Origin: Thelonectria olida
Taxonomy: Eukaryota; Ascomycota; Sordariomycetes; Hypocreales; Nectriaceae
Reading direction: 5' to 3'
NCBI GenBank assembly: GCA_020736575.1
Contig: JAGPYM010000023.1
Span: forward strand, 496,001-560,000
DNA: 64,000 nucleotides
The notes under the pieces are model-generated. The model saw nothing but the letters and a program-made list of their open reading frames with translations. It did not search any database and was not told the DNA's origin. Shown here piece after piece: positions 44,445 through 56,013 of this stretch. The first letter of the stretch is position 1, and every line of letters begins with the position of its first letter. A program made the position numbers and the translations under genes.

Positions 44445-44920
44445 TGGCCGGCAGCTCCTCCGAGGGCATAACTTGGTTGGTGCTGTCCGACTGCAGTTCG
44501 TCAGGGCGAGGTTCTTTGACGACAGGGCGGGGGAGCATGGAGAAGTTAGAAGGGCCGGTCAGGTCGTTGCCGTCGTACACGGAAACATGACGAAGAGTCA
44601 ATATGGCCATAAAAGGGGAGGATTCGGCGGAAGAATATGGGAGGCCTTTGATTTTTCGAGGTTGCTGGAATTATTTCTACCTGACGAGAGCGCCGCTAAT
44701 AATTCGCTCGAGTAATTCGCCAGCTCGAAAGCCCCTTGATCAACAACACGGACAAGGCTGCCCGCGTCCTCTGTCACCTCTCCATCATAAAGACGCATTT
44801 CAGACACACCAAACGGGCATTAACTCGGTATCATTACATTATAGCTAATTTCTCCTAGTACTCGCTGAGTCCCCCTGTCTTTACATATATATAGACTCAT
44901 TGCCCGTCACATTCTTCAGG

Positions 44921-45793
44921 TCAATTTGTCAAGCCGATGCCAATCGGGGAAAGGCTGGCTGCCGTCGGGCGGAACCCATTCTTGATGTACTTATGGATTA
45001 GTGTGCAGTTGCAGTCCGTGTGTAGGAACAGCTGACACTTGAGCTGGTAAACCTCGTCGGTGAGTTCCTCGACTTCTCCCGCCAGCTTCGTGTGCTGCTT
45101 CTCCATCTTGACCTTGTCAGATTTGAGTGCCTCGGTTTCGGCCCGCTTCCGGATGCGACAACGGTTGGCAGCTTGGCGGTTTCTCTCGAGTTTGTTGGCT
45201 GGGCGGCTTTTCCTCTTTATGTCTCGGCTATGGTTGGTTTTTTTTTCGTCGAATGGATTCAGATCGTCTTTGATTGTTGACTTTTGTCTAGAACCCTTTG
45301 TAGAAGGGGCTTGGTTCGAGGGCCGGGTTTGTCCGGTTGGTTCCCAGTTCTTGGGGGCTTCTATCGCTTTGTGATCGTCATGTTCGTCGTAGTCCGGTTC
45401 GCTAATGGAGCTTGGCGACACGTCGCTGGGCAATGTTGAAGAGCTTTTTCGGTCTAGGCTTTGCAAGTCGGTCGTGTAACTCGGAGAACACGAAGCTTGG
45501 TTAAACTGTTCGAGCTGTTTGGACTGATCGATTGTCGGCTTGATGCGAGAGGCGAAACCAGAGTCGTTGAGAACTGGCGAGTGCTGTGACAAGGTCTCGA
45601 GGCTGTGAGACTGGAAGTCTTGTTGATAATCGGTGGTGGGCAATTGACTCCAGTCCAGGCCTGTCCACTGCCTATAGAGCAGATAGGGCACGTCTACATG
45701 ATATGGGTTCCAAACTGCTCCCTCGGCTGCGACGGCCGTGTGGTCATCTACTTCATCGTCCAGACCGCTGAACGGGAATTGGTCTTGAAACAT
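44921..45793 (-). CDS. bZIP transcription factor (ATF/CREB-like)
   Basis: Single-exon gene, 290 residues, ATG at 45793. The first 195 residues are Ser/Gln/Asp-rich and disordered, a likely activation region. The basic region KLERNRQAANRCRIRKRAE (about 201-219) carries the N-x7-R DNA-contact pattern (N-R-Q-A-A-N-R-C-R). A leucine-zipper region follows to about residue 260, with heptad positions partly hydrophobic (L, V, L, V, L). The tail has CQLFLHTDCNC, as in fungal Atf1/Ap-1-type stress factors. It should bind CRE-like sites in the nucleus. Targets are unknown. A lone zipper-like fragment lies at 59013-59285. Confidence 0.88.
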   Translation of the reverse strand: MFQDQFPFSGLDDEVDDHTAVAAEGAVWNPYHVDVPYLLYRQWTGLDWSQLPTTDYQQDFQSHSLETLSQHSPVLNDSGFASRIKPTIDQSKQLEQFNQASCSPSYTTDLQSLDRKSSSTLPSDVSPSSISEPDYDEHDDHKAIEAPKNWEPTGQTRPSNQAPSTKGSRQKSTIKDDLNPFDEKKTNHSRDIKRKSRPANKLERNRQAANRCRIRKRAETEALKSDKVKMEKQHTKLAGEVEELTDEVYQLKCQLFLHTDCNCTLIHKYIKNGFRPTAASLSPIGIGLTN

Positions 45794-46732
45794 GTTGCAG
45801 GCCGATGCGTCTCGATTATCAGAGTAGAATATGGTAAAGATAAAGAGGATGACAATGTGGTACCAAAGTATGTCGTCAGCGGGGGAAAGACAGGTGAGGC
45901 ATGCCTGTACGGGCTCGGCGCCCTACCAAGCCAAGAAGACATGGTCAATTTATGGACAGGATGTTGCATGGAGACAGTGCAATGGTAAGTGGCGCCACTA
46001 AGGTAGGTAAAGAGTGCACCGTCACAGAGGCGCTGAGCCAACACTCCGACGCCCTTGATTGGTTTGTCTTTCGGGGTTGCACGCACCACTCCGTGATTGT
46101 GATTGGCGGACCATCAGTGGGAGGGAGGAAACCGCATCACAGTCGCAATCTTGGTGGAATGGCCATGTGTGAGTGCGGGGGTCTGACGTAAAGACCGCCC
46201 CAAGTCCGCCCTGTTTGATTGACTTGAACTGTTGATCTGCAGCTAGCATGCATTCAGTTGGAACTGAAAGTTTGGAATCTCACCCGTGGGCGATCATTTC
46301 CTTGCACTCGGTCCCTTCCGCGCCCAACACTCGGCAAATGCTCTGCTCGCCTCTTCTTCCTGATTCTTCTCTCCTGGTTACTCGAGAGAAACTCTTACAG
46401 TGTTTCGAACGAGATACATGGCCGCCACCCTCATCAGACGTAGATGAGCCCCGACTCCGGGGGCTCCCTCTCAGCGCAGAAGTTATTCGCCTTGATCCGA
46501 GTTTTCAGAATTCATGATACCCCGTCATTCCGCAGAGCAAGTCGTCCAATCCTTCACCTGATCGTTATCGCCAACCTACTACCCCTATTTAGATCATATT
46601 GTCGAGTGTCAACTCTTCGATCTGTCCGCTATTCATCTTGATCAATACACCCATATCTAAAGGTTGCGTAAACAGGCTACCGTGTGTTGTCATGTGATCT
46701 ATGGCCCGTGCCCTGCCGATCCGACGAAACGA

Positions 46733-46868
46733 CTCAATTGTCAAGAAACAGGACCTGAGTCCAGTTTTGGATCGCTCTCTATTGTTAACTATTTTTAAAG
46801 ATATATTCTGATTGGGCTCATTAACCAAGCCACTGGGAGGCGAAGGACCAGAAAGTGGTCCCGACAGT
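46733..46868 (+). repeat. Family A repeat, copy 3 (right half)
   Basis: From the hairpin (CAGGACCTGAGTCCAGTTTT) through AAAGATATATTCTGATTGGG to GCCACTGGGAGGCGAAGGAC and AGAAAGTGGTCCC. The left third of the element is missing or unrecognisable here. Confidence 0.7.
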
Positions 46869-46942
46869 TACCATGCTCCGTATCCGCTCTGATCTATACT
46901 AGAAGTTTCTTGGCTTGCATTTACTGTCCCAGGGTCAAAATT

Positions 46943-46966
46943 AAAAAAAAAAAAAAAAAAAAAAAA
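46943..46966 (+). repeat. 24-nt poly(A) tract
   Basis: An uninterrupted run of 24 A residues. It could be the tail of a retroposed sequence, but nothing recognisable precedes it. Confidence 0.8.
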
Positions 46967-47108
46967 GCGAGGGGGTAAAATAGCACGTTTTGCATCTTGT
47001 GGTGGGAAATTTAATAGAAACTCTTATATTTGAGATACTACGTAGAATTTAGCCAACTACGCTCTGCGACTCATGAGCCGTCCAGGAAGGCGGTTCTGAA
47101 TGTGAATT

Positions 47109-47836
47109 TCAAGGTGCTGTCAGCCGCGTAAACTTCGTATCACAGTCCGGACCAGGCATCTTAGGCTTCTTAGATCGGTCACGGCAATGTCGAAGGAAGT
47201 TACTCCTAGTTGAAAACTCACGCCCATTACAGCCATGATCCCAGCACTGCTTGGTTCGACGAGTGGGTTTTGTACGCTCTCTGTCCTTAAGACCACGATG
47301 GACACTTGAGATTATAAATGAGAATCATGAAGGCAAAGTAACATTTGGGTATTTAACTTACGGTTCTTGAGATATCGCTTTCGATTTCTCGGTGAAAAAG
47401 TGCAGCGGGCTTGAAGATACTTGAGATGATATCCCGGACGGACACGGTTGAGCTACCCCAGCCGGGAATGAGGAGATCTCAGGCTGAACAATTCCGCCTA
47501 CTAGATCAAAAGGCATGTTTTCGTAAAAATTTGGAAGTGTCCTGTAGCAGATGAGTTTGACAGCTCGTCAAAATAATGAATAAACACGTACTTGAATCCA
47601 ATTGACCACCACGGAGAGAGGTCAGGTATTGATGCCATTTCATCGAATTGAAGGCTAAATGGACACAATGGAGTCGTATCGTTGTCACCCTGAATAGAAA
47701 TTGGGACATCGAGCTCCTGCGCAAGGGGAGCGGTGAGATCTTGGGAAAGGTAAGAAGGCGTGATAAGCTCATGTCCCAATGGCAACATTTCGTCATTTGT
47801 CGGGATAACAAAAGATTCGGAGAAGTTCGATTCCAT
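47109..47836 (-). CDS. C2H2-type zinc-finger protein
   Basis: Three exons: 47836-47592, 47541-47362 and 47304-47109. The introns are 50 and 57 bp (GTACGT...CAG and GTAAGT...AAG). Frame and phases agree, giving 206 residues. The N-terminal half is acidic ([20 protein letters not shown]). The middle carries [20 protein letters not shown]. Exon 3 reads [40 protein letters not shown] and then [10 protein letters not shown]: one C2H2-like finger (C-x4-C-x12-H) and a second one cut short after its Cys. Fungal relatives usually complete a second finger, so this copy may be C-terminally truncated. A decayed paralogue lies at 19.5-19.76 kb. It is probably a transcription regulator; targets are unknown. 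Confidence 0.68.
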
Positions 47837-48805
47837 GGCGTCTAGAATTTGATTCGATGATTTGTAGTGTCGAGAGTTAGGGAGCCCGAAGAGGATCGGA
47901 AAATGAAGGATGAGGACGTCAGCTTTATAGTCTACAAACGGCCACCACAACGCCACCCACGGACATTGAAGCAACAACTTGGCAGATGAGGCCGCCGGCT
48001 CGATAACTTGTCGAGTACGTACGCCCATAAGCTACATGCCAGGGGGTTTCCTAGTTGGTGAGATGCTCATGATGGTGTGCCTGATACGTCTCCCCTCCTA
48101 CTTCCATAAAGGGAGGAGATGTACGGACAACCACCGGCAGAAGGCCTGTTAAGCCAGGTCATAAAAGAGGATCATCACACACTCCCAAGGCGTTTTGAGC
48201 TCAACCTCGACTTCTAACCGTCGGACGAACGGAACGGTGCCAATGCCTTCATGTGGTTGCAAGGGAGAAGCTCGACACGAGCAACCGAAATGGATCGATC
48301 TCCGAAAGTATATCAAGGCGTGGAAAGGAGGCCTCGGCTCCTTTATTGCTCTATGATGTCTATGTACTTGCATCTGCTACATCAACTGGCGTCACGATGC
48401 AATCTTAGGGAGTTCTGAGACAGCAAGATCCCCCTGATTTCGTATTATTGAACACGAAGAGGGGTCGCTTCCGGTGATGTTTCTTTATTTGGGTCTGGCG
48501 GGTCTTGGAGATGGGTGTATCGTGACATGCGGAGGGCTTCGCCCCCACCATGCGAAGAACAAGGCACACTTCGACGCATGACTTTCGGAACCTTGAGCAT
48601 CCGGCGATCCTTTGTCAGTGAGCAAGTTATCTATAAAGACAGATTTACGATAGGAGTAGGGACCGTTGTGAATGATTTATTCCAAAGCTTATCCCTCGAA
48701 CCGTTTCCCCCCCTTTTTGGTCCTCCATCACGCTCGGCAGGTCATAATACCGATACAACAGTCATCGACGGATTCATCCAGCCCACGGCACGCTAGTTCA
48801 AACAC

Positions 48806-49871
48806 ATGATGATGCAACACGTTACTTTGAACTCTCACAGTTGCCTGCAAGACATCGCCGACATGTTGGAGGAGGCAAGGAAGGTGGTTGTTATGACTGG
48901 GGCAGGGATAAGTACCTCAGCCGGCATACCGGTAAGTATTTCGGATGATATTGACTTATCTAAGTTCGGTGATTAATGTGAAATAGGACTTTCGGTCGGA
49001 GAATGGACTTTATACAACAGCTGGAGCGTTCCTCAGAACTCCCAAGCCTGGATATCGGGGACGTACGCCCAGCGCTCAAGATATGTTCGAGTCTAGAGTA
49101 TTTTCTGATCAGCACTTACGGCCGGCGTTCTACGAGCTATGTACCCGGCTACGGAATGAAGCAAAGAAATGTGAGCCCACAAAAACACACGAGTTTATCG
49201 GGTGCCTGCGGGATCTTAACAAACTCGCGCGTGTTTACACACAGAACATTGACCGTCTCGAAGAGAAGGTCGGCCTCTCGACCAACATCAGCAAGGGTTT
49301 AGGGACTGAAAATAAGAGGAAGCAGGACCAGGTCGAGTGTGTGGCCCTCCATGGGTCTTTGCATGAACTGCGGTGTTCCCTTTGCGGGCTGCAGGCGAGT
49401 TGGGACACTGATTCCCGAGAGAACTGCACCTTGTCAGGTCTTGCGCCACCCTGCCCTCATTGCGCTAATACCATTACCGCAAGAGTGGCCTTGGGGAAGC
49501 GAAGGACCAGACCTGGCTATCTCCGACCTGATGTAGTTCTTTACGGTGAAGAGCATCCCCGGTCCGAGTTGATATCCACCATCACAGAGTATGACATATC
49601 TGAAGAGCCTGACCTTCTCCTCATCCTTGGGACTAGCCTCAAGGCACATGGATTCAAGGTCATTGTCAAGGAATTTGCCAAGGCTGTTCACTGCAGTGGA
49701 GGAAAGGTCATTCTCGTCAACAAAACGAATCCTGGGAAGCTTTGGGCCGGTGTCATAGACTACTGGGTCGAGTGGGACTGTGATGCTTGGGTTGTTGATA
49801 TGAAAGGGAGGAAGCCATCAATGTGGTCGAAAAGAAAACGCTATCACCTGGGAAATAAATGTCAAGTCTAG
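48806..49871 (+). CDS. Sirtuin (NAD-dependent deacetylase, Hst3/Hst4-like)
   Basis: Two exons, 48806-48931 and 48987-49871, with a 55-bp intron (GTAAGT...ATAG), give 336 residues. Motifs in order: NAD-binding GAGISTSAGIP joined by splicing to DFRSENGLY (residues about 32-49), TQNIDRLE (127-134), catalytic His in ALHGSLHEL (H164), and a zinc ribbon with CSLC (172-175) and CPHC (198-201). Then come RPDVVLYGE, LILGTSLKAHG and ILVNKTN near the end. The KPGYRGRTPSAQDMFES segment and the charged insert before the catalytic His suggest the Hst3/Hst4 class, which deacetylates histone H3 K56. All key residues are present. It would act in the nucleus. The ATG triplet run at 48806 leaves three possible starts. 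Confidence 0.85.
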
Positions 49872-50302
49872 GTCTAGGTTAGAAACCCGGAATGTACACA
49901 TTCTTGTTGAAAACTACCAAGGAATTCGTCCTCGGTGCATGATTGATTTTAGAAATTAACAAGGCAGTTCTTCGACGAGAAGAGGTCGTTGTCCAATGCC
50001 ACGTCCTATCAGATAATGTCGGATAAAAGGGGCAGGTCCAGCCAATATGACTAAGAGGGGTCGAAGGGGGCCAAATCTCGACCTTGAGACACACGAGCAA
50101 CAACGTCTTGAACACGCACGGAGCATCTGATCAATTGAATAGCCTCGTCCTGGTCTCTCATATTACAACGGCAATATGGATACAGATCTGAGAACTTGAA
50201 GGTGGATTTGACCTTGGTTGTATTTCTAGTCAAAACTTCTGATTCTTCTTCTGAGTTGAGCTTTCTGGTTCGCCAGCCGTCTCCTCTTCTCCTCGAGAGC
50301 CT

Positions 50303-50889
50303 TTAGTTGCTCTTGATAATACGGAAGCCCCCTCTCTGTCCTTGACCTGACTTGCGATCCCGACGGAGTTTTTGAGGTGCCGCCATACCTTTAGAGTTCT
50401 CTGACAGTTTCACTGAGATTCTTTCTGACCGCCGAGGCTCTACGGTAAGTTGAGTTGGCTTGCGCCTTCCCCGAGACTTCTGGGTTGGACCGGTGCTGCG
50501 ACTAGGGATTCGCAGGGCCTTCATTTGGGGACCCAAAGCAAATTCTTCATAACGCGTGGGACTGTTCATTTCAGTTGGAGACCCAGGCTCTTTGCATTTT
50601 GGGAAGAACTCAGGTCCCCATCCTGTCGAGTCTTGAGATTTAACCCTAGGAGACTTTTGGTGATAAACAGAGACCTTAGCCCGTACGATATGGCCTACAC
50701 TACTGGTCAGAATCTGCTAAAAGATTATGCATCAGAGAGCCAACCTGTACTGTCTCTGTCGTCAGTTGGATTCGGTTCAGACGTGTCCACCGGAGGACTA
50801 GTATTATGCTTTTCGAGAGGCATGTGTTTCGAATTCATTTGTTCGTTCTCAGGATGAGAGAGATTATCGCCAAAAATAGGAGAAGTCAT
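50303..50889 (-). CDS. Small basic protein of unknown function
   Basis: Two exons, 50889-50745 and 50622-50303, joined over a 122-bp intron (GTTGGC...ACAG, phase 1), give 154 residues. Splicing creates STGWGPEFFPKCKEPGSP, which looks like a conserved fungal motif. The C-terminal half is strongly basic (TQKSRGRRKPTQLTVEPRRS, then SERISVKLSEN and a Gly/Arg-rich end), suggesting nucleic-acid or chromatin contact. The donor site is weak. No family name is known to me. Confidence 0.5.
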
Positions 50890-53080
50890 TGTTGTTAAAC
50901 GTGGGAGGTCTGAGGGAAGTATTGAGTAGTGGTGGGAGACGATCAGAAGCAATGGGTTAATGGCGTGGATTTATATTCTCCTGGCTCGGCGTTGAGCTCC
51001 CGAACAGGGGTATATCCAGGCATCATACAGATCCGGAGAGGGACATGTGCCCTATACGGATAGGATTCCGACTGACGGCGCAACTTGATACTACGAGGTA
51101 GCTCTAGGTCCAAGTGGTACATGGGGAGGCCTCCTGATTCGAAGGAGCGGATCAATGTGATATTAGATGTCATGCGAATCCTGAAATGCAGTCACATTAA
51201 TAGAACTTCATGGATGAGGATTTGCGCCCCCCGGTCCAATAACCTGGATCTTTCGAGCCCAAGACAGTTCTATACTTGTCTATCTCAATCTTGTAAGGCA
51301 GATTCTGAATCCTCCAGAGAAGAGAATAAATGCCGCGTCTCTGAGACAATGGAAGTGGCGGTGTTTGCCAGGGGCCGGTTGTTGGTCGGGCAAGAGATCT
51401 CGGGATAGCCGGTCGAAGGAGACACGAGGGCTGTGAGCCGAAGCCGAAGACGCCTTTGCCAGTATCAGAGACACCCTTGTTAACATGTCAAGGTTAATGG
51501 CGTAGTGAAGCCAGGGGGGGCAATATTGTCGTAAGATTGCTCACATGAGCCCATTGTCTCTGAAGGGTGCTTCCTCACCCCGCAGGAGGTGGGCATCCAT
51601 TGCTACTTCGTTGATACAAAGATGCACAGCCAGGCAGCTGTCGACCTTGGAAGAGGCTTTGTCTTTTCGTTAGGGGTTAACCTTATATGAGATGACTCAT
51701 GCGGGGTGAAACCATTCCTCCGCTTGTTCCTGAATACTACCCATCTTCGGCATCATTCATGCATCCCCTGGTCAGGTGTTTGCTTCCGGCCTCTTTGCTG
51801 AATCCGTATTGTGCCACTGTTCCGTTGCGAACGTGGAAACTCAGCCGATGTGGTCGTCACCGGCCTCCTTGACAGTCAGCTAATCCGGTACTTACTTCCT
51901 GTTAATGGAGTGGCCCATGGCATCTTCGACGTCTCTCTCGAATCGGCGAAATCGATCTCCGGATGGCCAAACTAACTAGTGCTTGTGCTTCTTCGGACAA
52001 CGGTACAGGACCTGACCTTCCACTTCGTGGTCAGAACCAAATGAAATAAAAACACACTTAACTACTGAATTCATGTGAGGCAAATTACTTGATCCTACCC
52101 ATTGCGAAGATAGACAAGAAGTAAGCTTCGCTCATGTGTTCCATTTTCTTGTCCTGCAGGGTTCCGTTATCGATCAGTTCTAACTGTCCAACGCCTGGAA
52201 TAGCTTATCCCAATCTTGTGAACTAAAAGCACAAACTTCTTCCACTGAGGGAAACCCCACGAACTCCCCCTCAGCATCCAAGAATCTATTTTGTGTTTGC
52301 CCTTCGTCCTTCGTGCTCTCAACCAAAAGACGCCTCAAACCCCCTTAATAAAACATGGTCAGTCGCTAAACACCAAACTCCCATGGTGAACTCACGCTGT
52401 GTATACTTCTTCTTCTTCTTTCTCACTTTATGGCTCGACTGCCCTGCCCTAGCGAGCAACGCATTCCACGACCCTGCTTCTTTGACTTTCCAAGTGGATG
52501 TTGTCGCACGACGCGGCCTGTTCTTCTTCCGACTCGTGTATGTGATCGCCGGAGAGGTAGGATGTGTTAGATCTGACTGTGCTCCATCAAGATGTCTAGA
52601 AGGGTCATGATGCCTAGCAAAGTTTGCCTGTTTTATGGCGGTAGAGGAGAACATTCTCAACAGAAGAGGGCGGGAGAGGAAGATGAAGATGAAGATGAAG
52701 AGGAAAGGAAATCTGAGTCTCAGAGGGGCGCCAGCGTAGGGCATTATATACTCACGGGGTGGCGGTGTAATCTAACCTTGTATCTAAATATGGTACGCTG
52801 CTGCTTCAGATTTCGTCACACTGGGAACCTCTCAAGTTACAAAGGTGGGTGAATTAATCGTCTTACTATCATCTCCCGATTCAGGATGCTTCCGTCCTGT
52901 GCATGAGCTAGCTGCGTTTCAAACTGCTCACCTTCTCTTGATAGCTCACAACAGCTGTAGTCCATTGTTCTTGGTTAGGCAGTGGGTTCGCCTCGTTTGA
53001 ACAATATAGTGAATGTATTCTAGTTACTTGTAAAATGCTGCTATTTATGTGTGTATTCTTGAATTCTGCAAATTCTACAT
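50890..53080. other. Two kilobases without a recognised gene
   Basis: Short frames only. A GAA/GAT-rich microsatellite lies at about 52675-52700 (GATGAAGATGAAGATGAAGA). Frames at 52319-52744 are antisense to it and low-complexity. Confidence 0.4.
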
Positions 53081-55110
53081 TTACATGAGAATGATCGACG
53101 CCGGATAATGGTCTCCATGCTCGCGAGCTGCATGGTTGGCAAAGTGTTGGTCAGTTCCGAGAATTGCCCGACAATCGCCATAGGGGCAGTTAAACGGCAT
53201 TTCGATCCTCCGAAGAAGCTGAGAACGAATATGCCTTGCCAGACCATCGACGCGCCATTTCCTTTGCCGCTGCTCCTCACCGACTTCTAAATCTCTCCAT
53301 CTGCAAAAGGGACATGTCCGTAAAGCTCCCTGTGAGCCTGGGGTTTTTGGAACTGTCACACCTGTAGGGGTGTCGTGTTTCACTTCCAATTCCAGCTGAG
53401 AAGAGCTATGGGGCTGATCATTGATGGGTTGCGTTGAGGCCTGCGAATCGGCTTTCACGGACTTGCGTGCGGCCTGAGGGCGACGTGGACTTTCCCGCCG
53501 CTTGCAGAGGCGTGTAAGTGCCGGGATGAGTTTCATTCGAAGTTTGAAAAGCTCGTCTCTGCTGCTCACCTCAGCGGCTTGAGAGAACAAGCGCGCCACT
53601 TCAGCTCTTTCCTCAAGCTCATACTGGATTGTCAACGGTGCCAATAATTCGGACGGCTTGATGCCTAGTAACTGCTGGTCGATTTCCTTGGCGTATATTG
53701 TCTCGTGAAACTCCGAGATGGCGCGTTCAAGACGTTTCGCCGATAACGTCCTCCTCAAGCTTTCAACTCTCTTCCGATATTTCTCATACCGCTTACCAAC
53801 GCCAGCCTTTTTTGCAGCTGTATAGGATGGATAACCTTGCTTCTTGAATCTTGCCATGGCTTGGGATCGTTTCCGCAGATACTTAACTAATTTGGGATCA
53901 TTAGAAATCTCGTCTTTTTGCTGTTCAGTCAATTTGGTTGGCGCATTCCCATGGCGGACGAGCCGGCTCATCAAATTGACAAAATCGGTCTGCGGGTCGC
54001 TCCTGAATGCAATGGCTTGGGTGTCTGCACCAATGAAATCGGTCATGTAATATCGCACATAAGTAGACGAGTCTCCTAGCCGGTGACCCATGGCCTTGTT
54101 CCGTTCCTCGGGGGTGAGCGCCTCTGTAAACGGTTAGTAGAGTTCAGTTATTGGCAAAGCTCCCTCCTTACCGTTTAGCTTTTTACCAGAACCACGGCGA
54201 ATGTCATAGAACTCGAGCCTCTTAGCATAGCCCAAGGCTCGACCAAGGCGTATCAAATCACCCCTTGTTTTACAATACTTCAGAGCCTTCTCGAGAGATA
54301 CTTTCAAGCCATCGACATCGCGGAAAATCGGTCGTCCTCCCCATTCCTCTTTCCATGGTATTTTCAACCGATCCGTATGCGCCGGAACAACCATCTCATA
54401 GATTTGTTCAGGACTGGAAAACTCATTGAGAAATGCCCCATCGGCAAACGCTAAAGACAGCATGTGGAGTATAGGATCATGCAGAAGGGTGTCTTCTTCG
54501 TGGAAGCCGAAAACCTTCTTTTCGGATACTCCCGCTGACTTCTTGACGTGCACCAAATTCACCACCAAACCAAGACGAGAGCGCTTTCCCCCACGTCCCG
54601 GAGGCAAACGCTGAAACTCGATATCCTCATATAGGACTTTTCCGATGAGGGCATCAGGCCAGGTGGTGGTAGCGCCAGCAATAATAGAATCAACGCGAGC
54701 TGCACACGGAGTCTTTCATGAGCATACACATGATCATCGCGAACATAATGATAGTGAAGAATCAAGTCCAAGTCCTCAACAAAAAGTCCAGACTTCTCTT
54801 TTTTGGATGTATCCAGATCGAATTGAGGCGTAAGTGTGGCATGAATCCACTAGCAATATCGATTAGTTTCTGAGAGGACTATAATAATAAATAGAAACTG
54901 ACATTACCGATGTCATAAAGTACGCCGCCGTCCATCCATCGCGCTGTCTTCACAGCATATACCATACTGAGGACATTCCAGTAGGTCATGATGGAGGATT
55001 CTTTCTTGATTCTGGAGTGTTTTACTCTCCAATGCAAGTAGGCTTTGAAAATAGACGCCTTGCATGCTTTCAGCGACTCGATGGGGTCTCGTCTAGTCGC
55101 CTTGCAAAAC
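53081..55110 (-). pseudogene. DUF3435 tyrosine recombinase with C2H2 tail, frameshifted
   Basis: Minus-strand Crypton/Starship-captain-related recombinase. Segments in order: FKAYLHWRVKHSRIKKESSI and WMDGGVLYDIGN (to 54903); a 53-bp intron; WIHATLTPQFDLDTSKKEKS and HERLRVQLALIL (to about 54681). There a one-base deletion shifts the frame before AGATTTWPDALIG. After LEFYDIRRGSGKKLN and a 48-bp intron (54171-54124) come EALTPEERNKAMGHRLGD and TYVRYYMTDFIG, with catalytic-type Arg, His-x-x-Arg and Tyr. The C-terminus has C2H2-like fingers (CPFCRW, NCPYGDC...HFANHAAREH). Where the family usually has Arg (RPGAL) this copy has Trp (TGG at 54661-54659), a C-to-T change at a catalytic position. The first exon is not resolved beyond about 55110. 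Confidence 0.8.
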
Positions 55111-56013
55111 CTATCTCACAGTTTAGAGTCAGTCCAGATTCTCCTCTCTCCGACTTAACCCTCGAGCCACATAGCGCCCTGATCACGCTTCGCCACATTC
55201 AAGGTCTTTTCCAGGCACTTACTTGCCACCTCCCTGGATTGTGGTTGTGTGGTTGTGGTTTCGAAAAATTGTTTCGCCCGGCTCAGCCCTCGTTCCTTGC
55301 GGGAGGGACCGTTTTTCTGCGGAGGATCCGTTTTTCTGCGGAGAGGGTCCGTTCCGGGAGCCCCTCTACCGTACGTCCACCATCCGATCGTTCCCCCATT
55401 AGGAAATTTTACTTCGATCTTACTTCGATCTTATACATGAATCGTTACGGTGTGTCCTCCGTCACTCGGGATGACCATCCTCCGAGTGGCGCTCGATTGT
55501 TTCTTTTTCTGCCACCCTCCTTATCCTCGCGATGGCGGGACCTAAAATACGGCCTGCTTGGGACAAAATCTGTCCAAGATCCGATCAAGACAGTTCACGA
55601 CAGTTCACAACCCACCGGAGCCCTGGCCTATCTTCCATGCACCGATACGGTTCAATACTCGGCCACTGGCTCTCTTCTGTTCGATTGCATTCGACTTCGA
55701 GCATGGAGCATTACCGGTAGTCTGCCTCTTCTCTTCCCGAACCAGGAGGACACTGCCATTCTAACATGGATAGGCCCGAAATATCATACCTTACGAGAGA
55801 GGTACCTCTGCAAACAGATATTACTACCATCCATGCATGCCCGGCAGTCCATTCCCTCGTACTGACGCGGTGTAATATTCAGCCGCAGGGCCCCATAAGC
55901 ACAACTGCACACGTTGCGCCCGTGGCATCCGTCCATATAACGATGCGACGGGCTCACTCAACATGTACAAGAGCTTAAATCAAGCTATTTTCTCTAGCTG
56001 TCGCTTCCCGAAC

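Noticed and set aside
52319..52744. 141-codon minus-strand frame with Phe/Ile and Lys runs
   Set aside because: Created by GAA/GAT microsatellite DNA; no homology-like pattern.
55017..55865. 282-codon plus-strand frame
   Set aside because: Its first part is antisense to the DUF3435 recombinase exon, composition is low-complexity, and there is no domain or ATG-context support.
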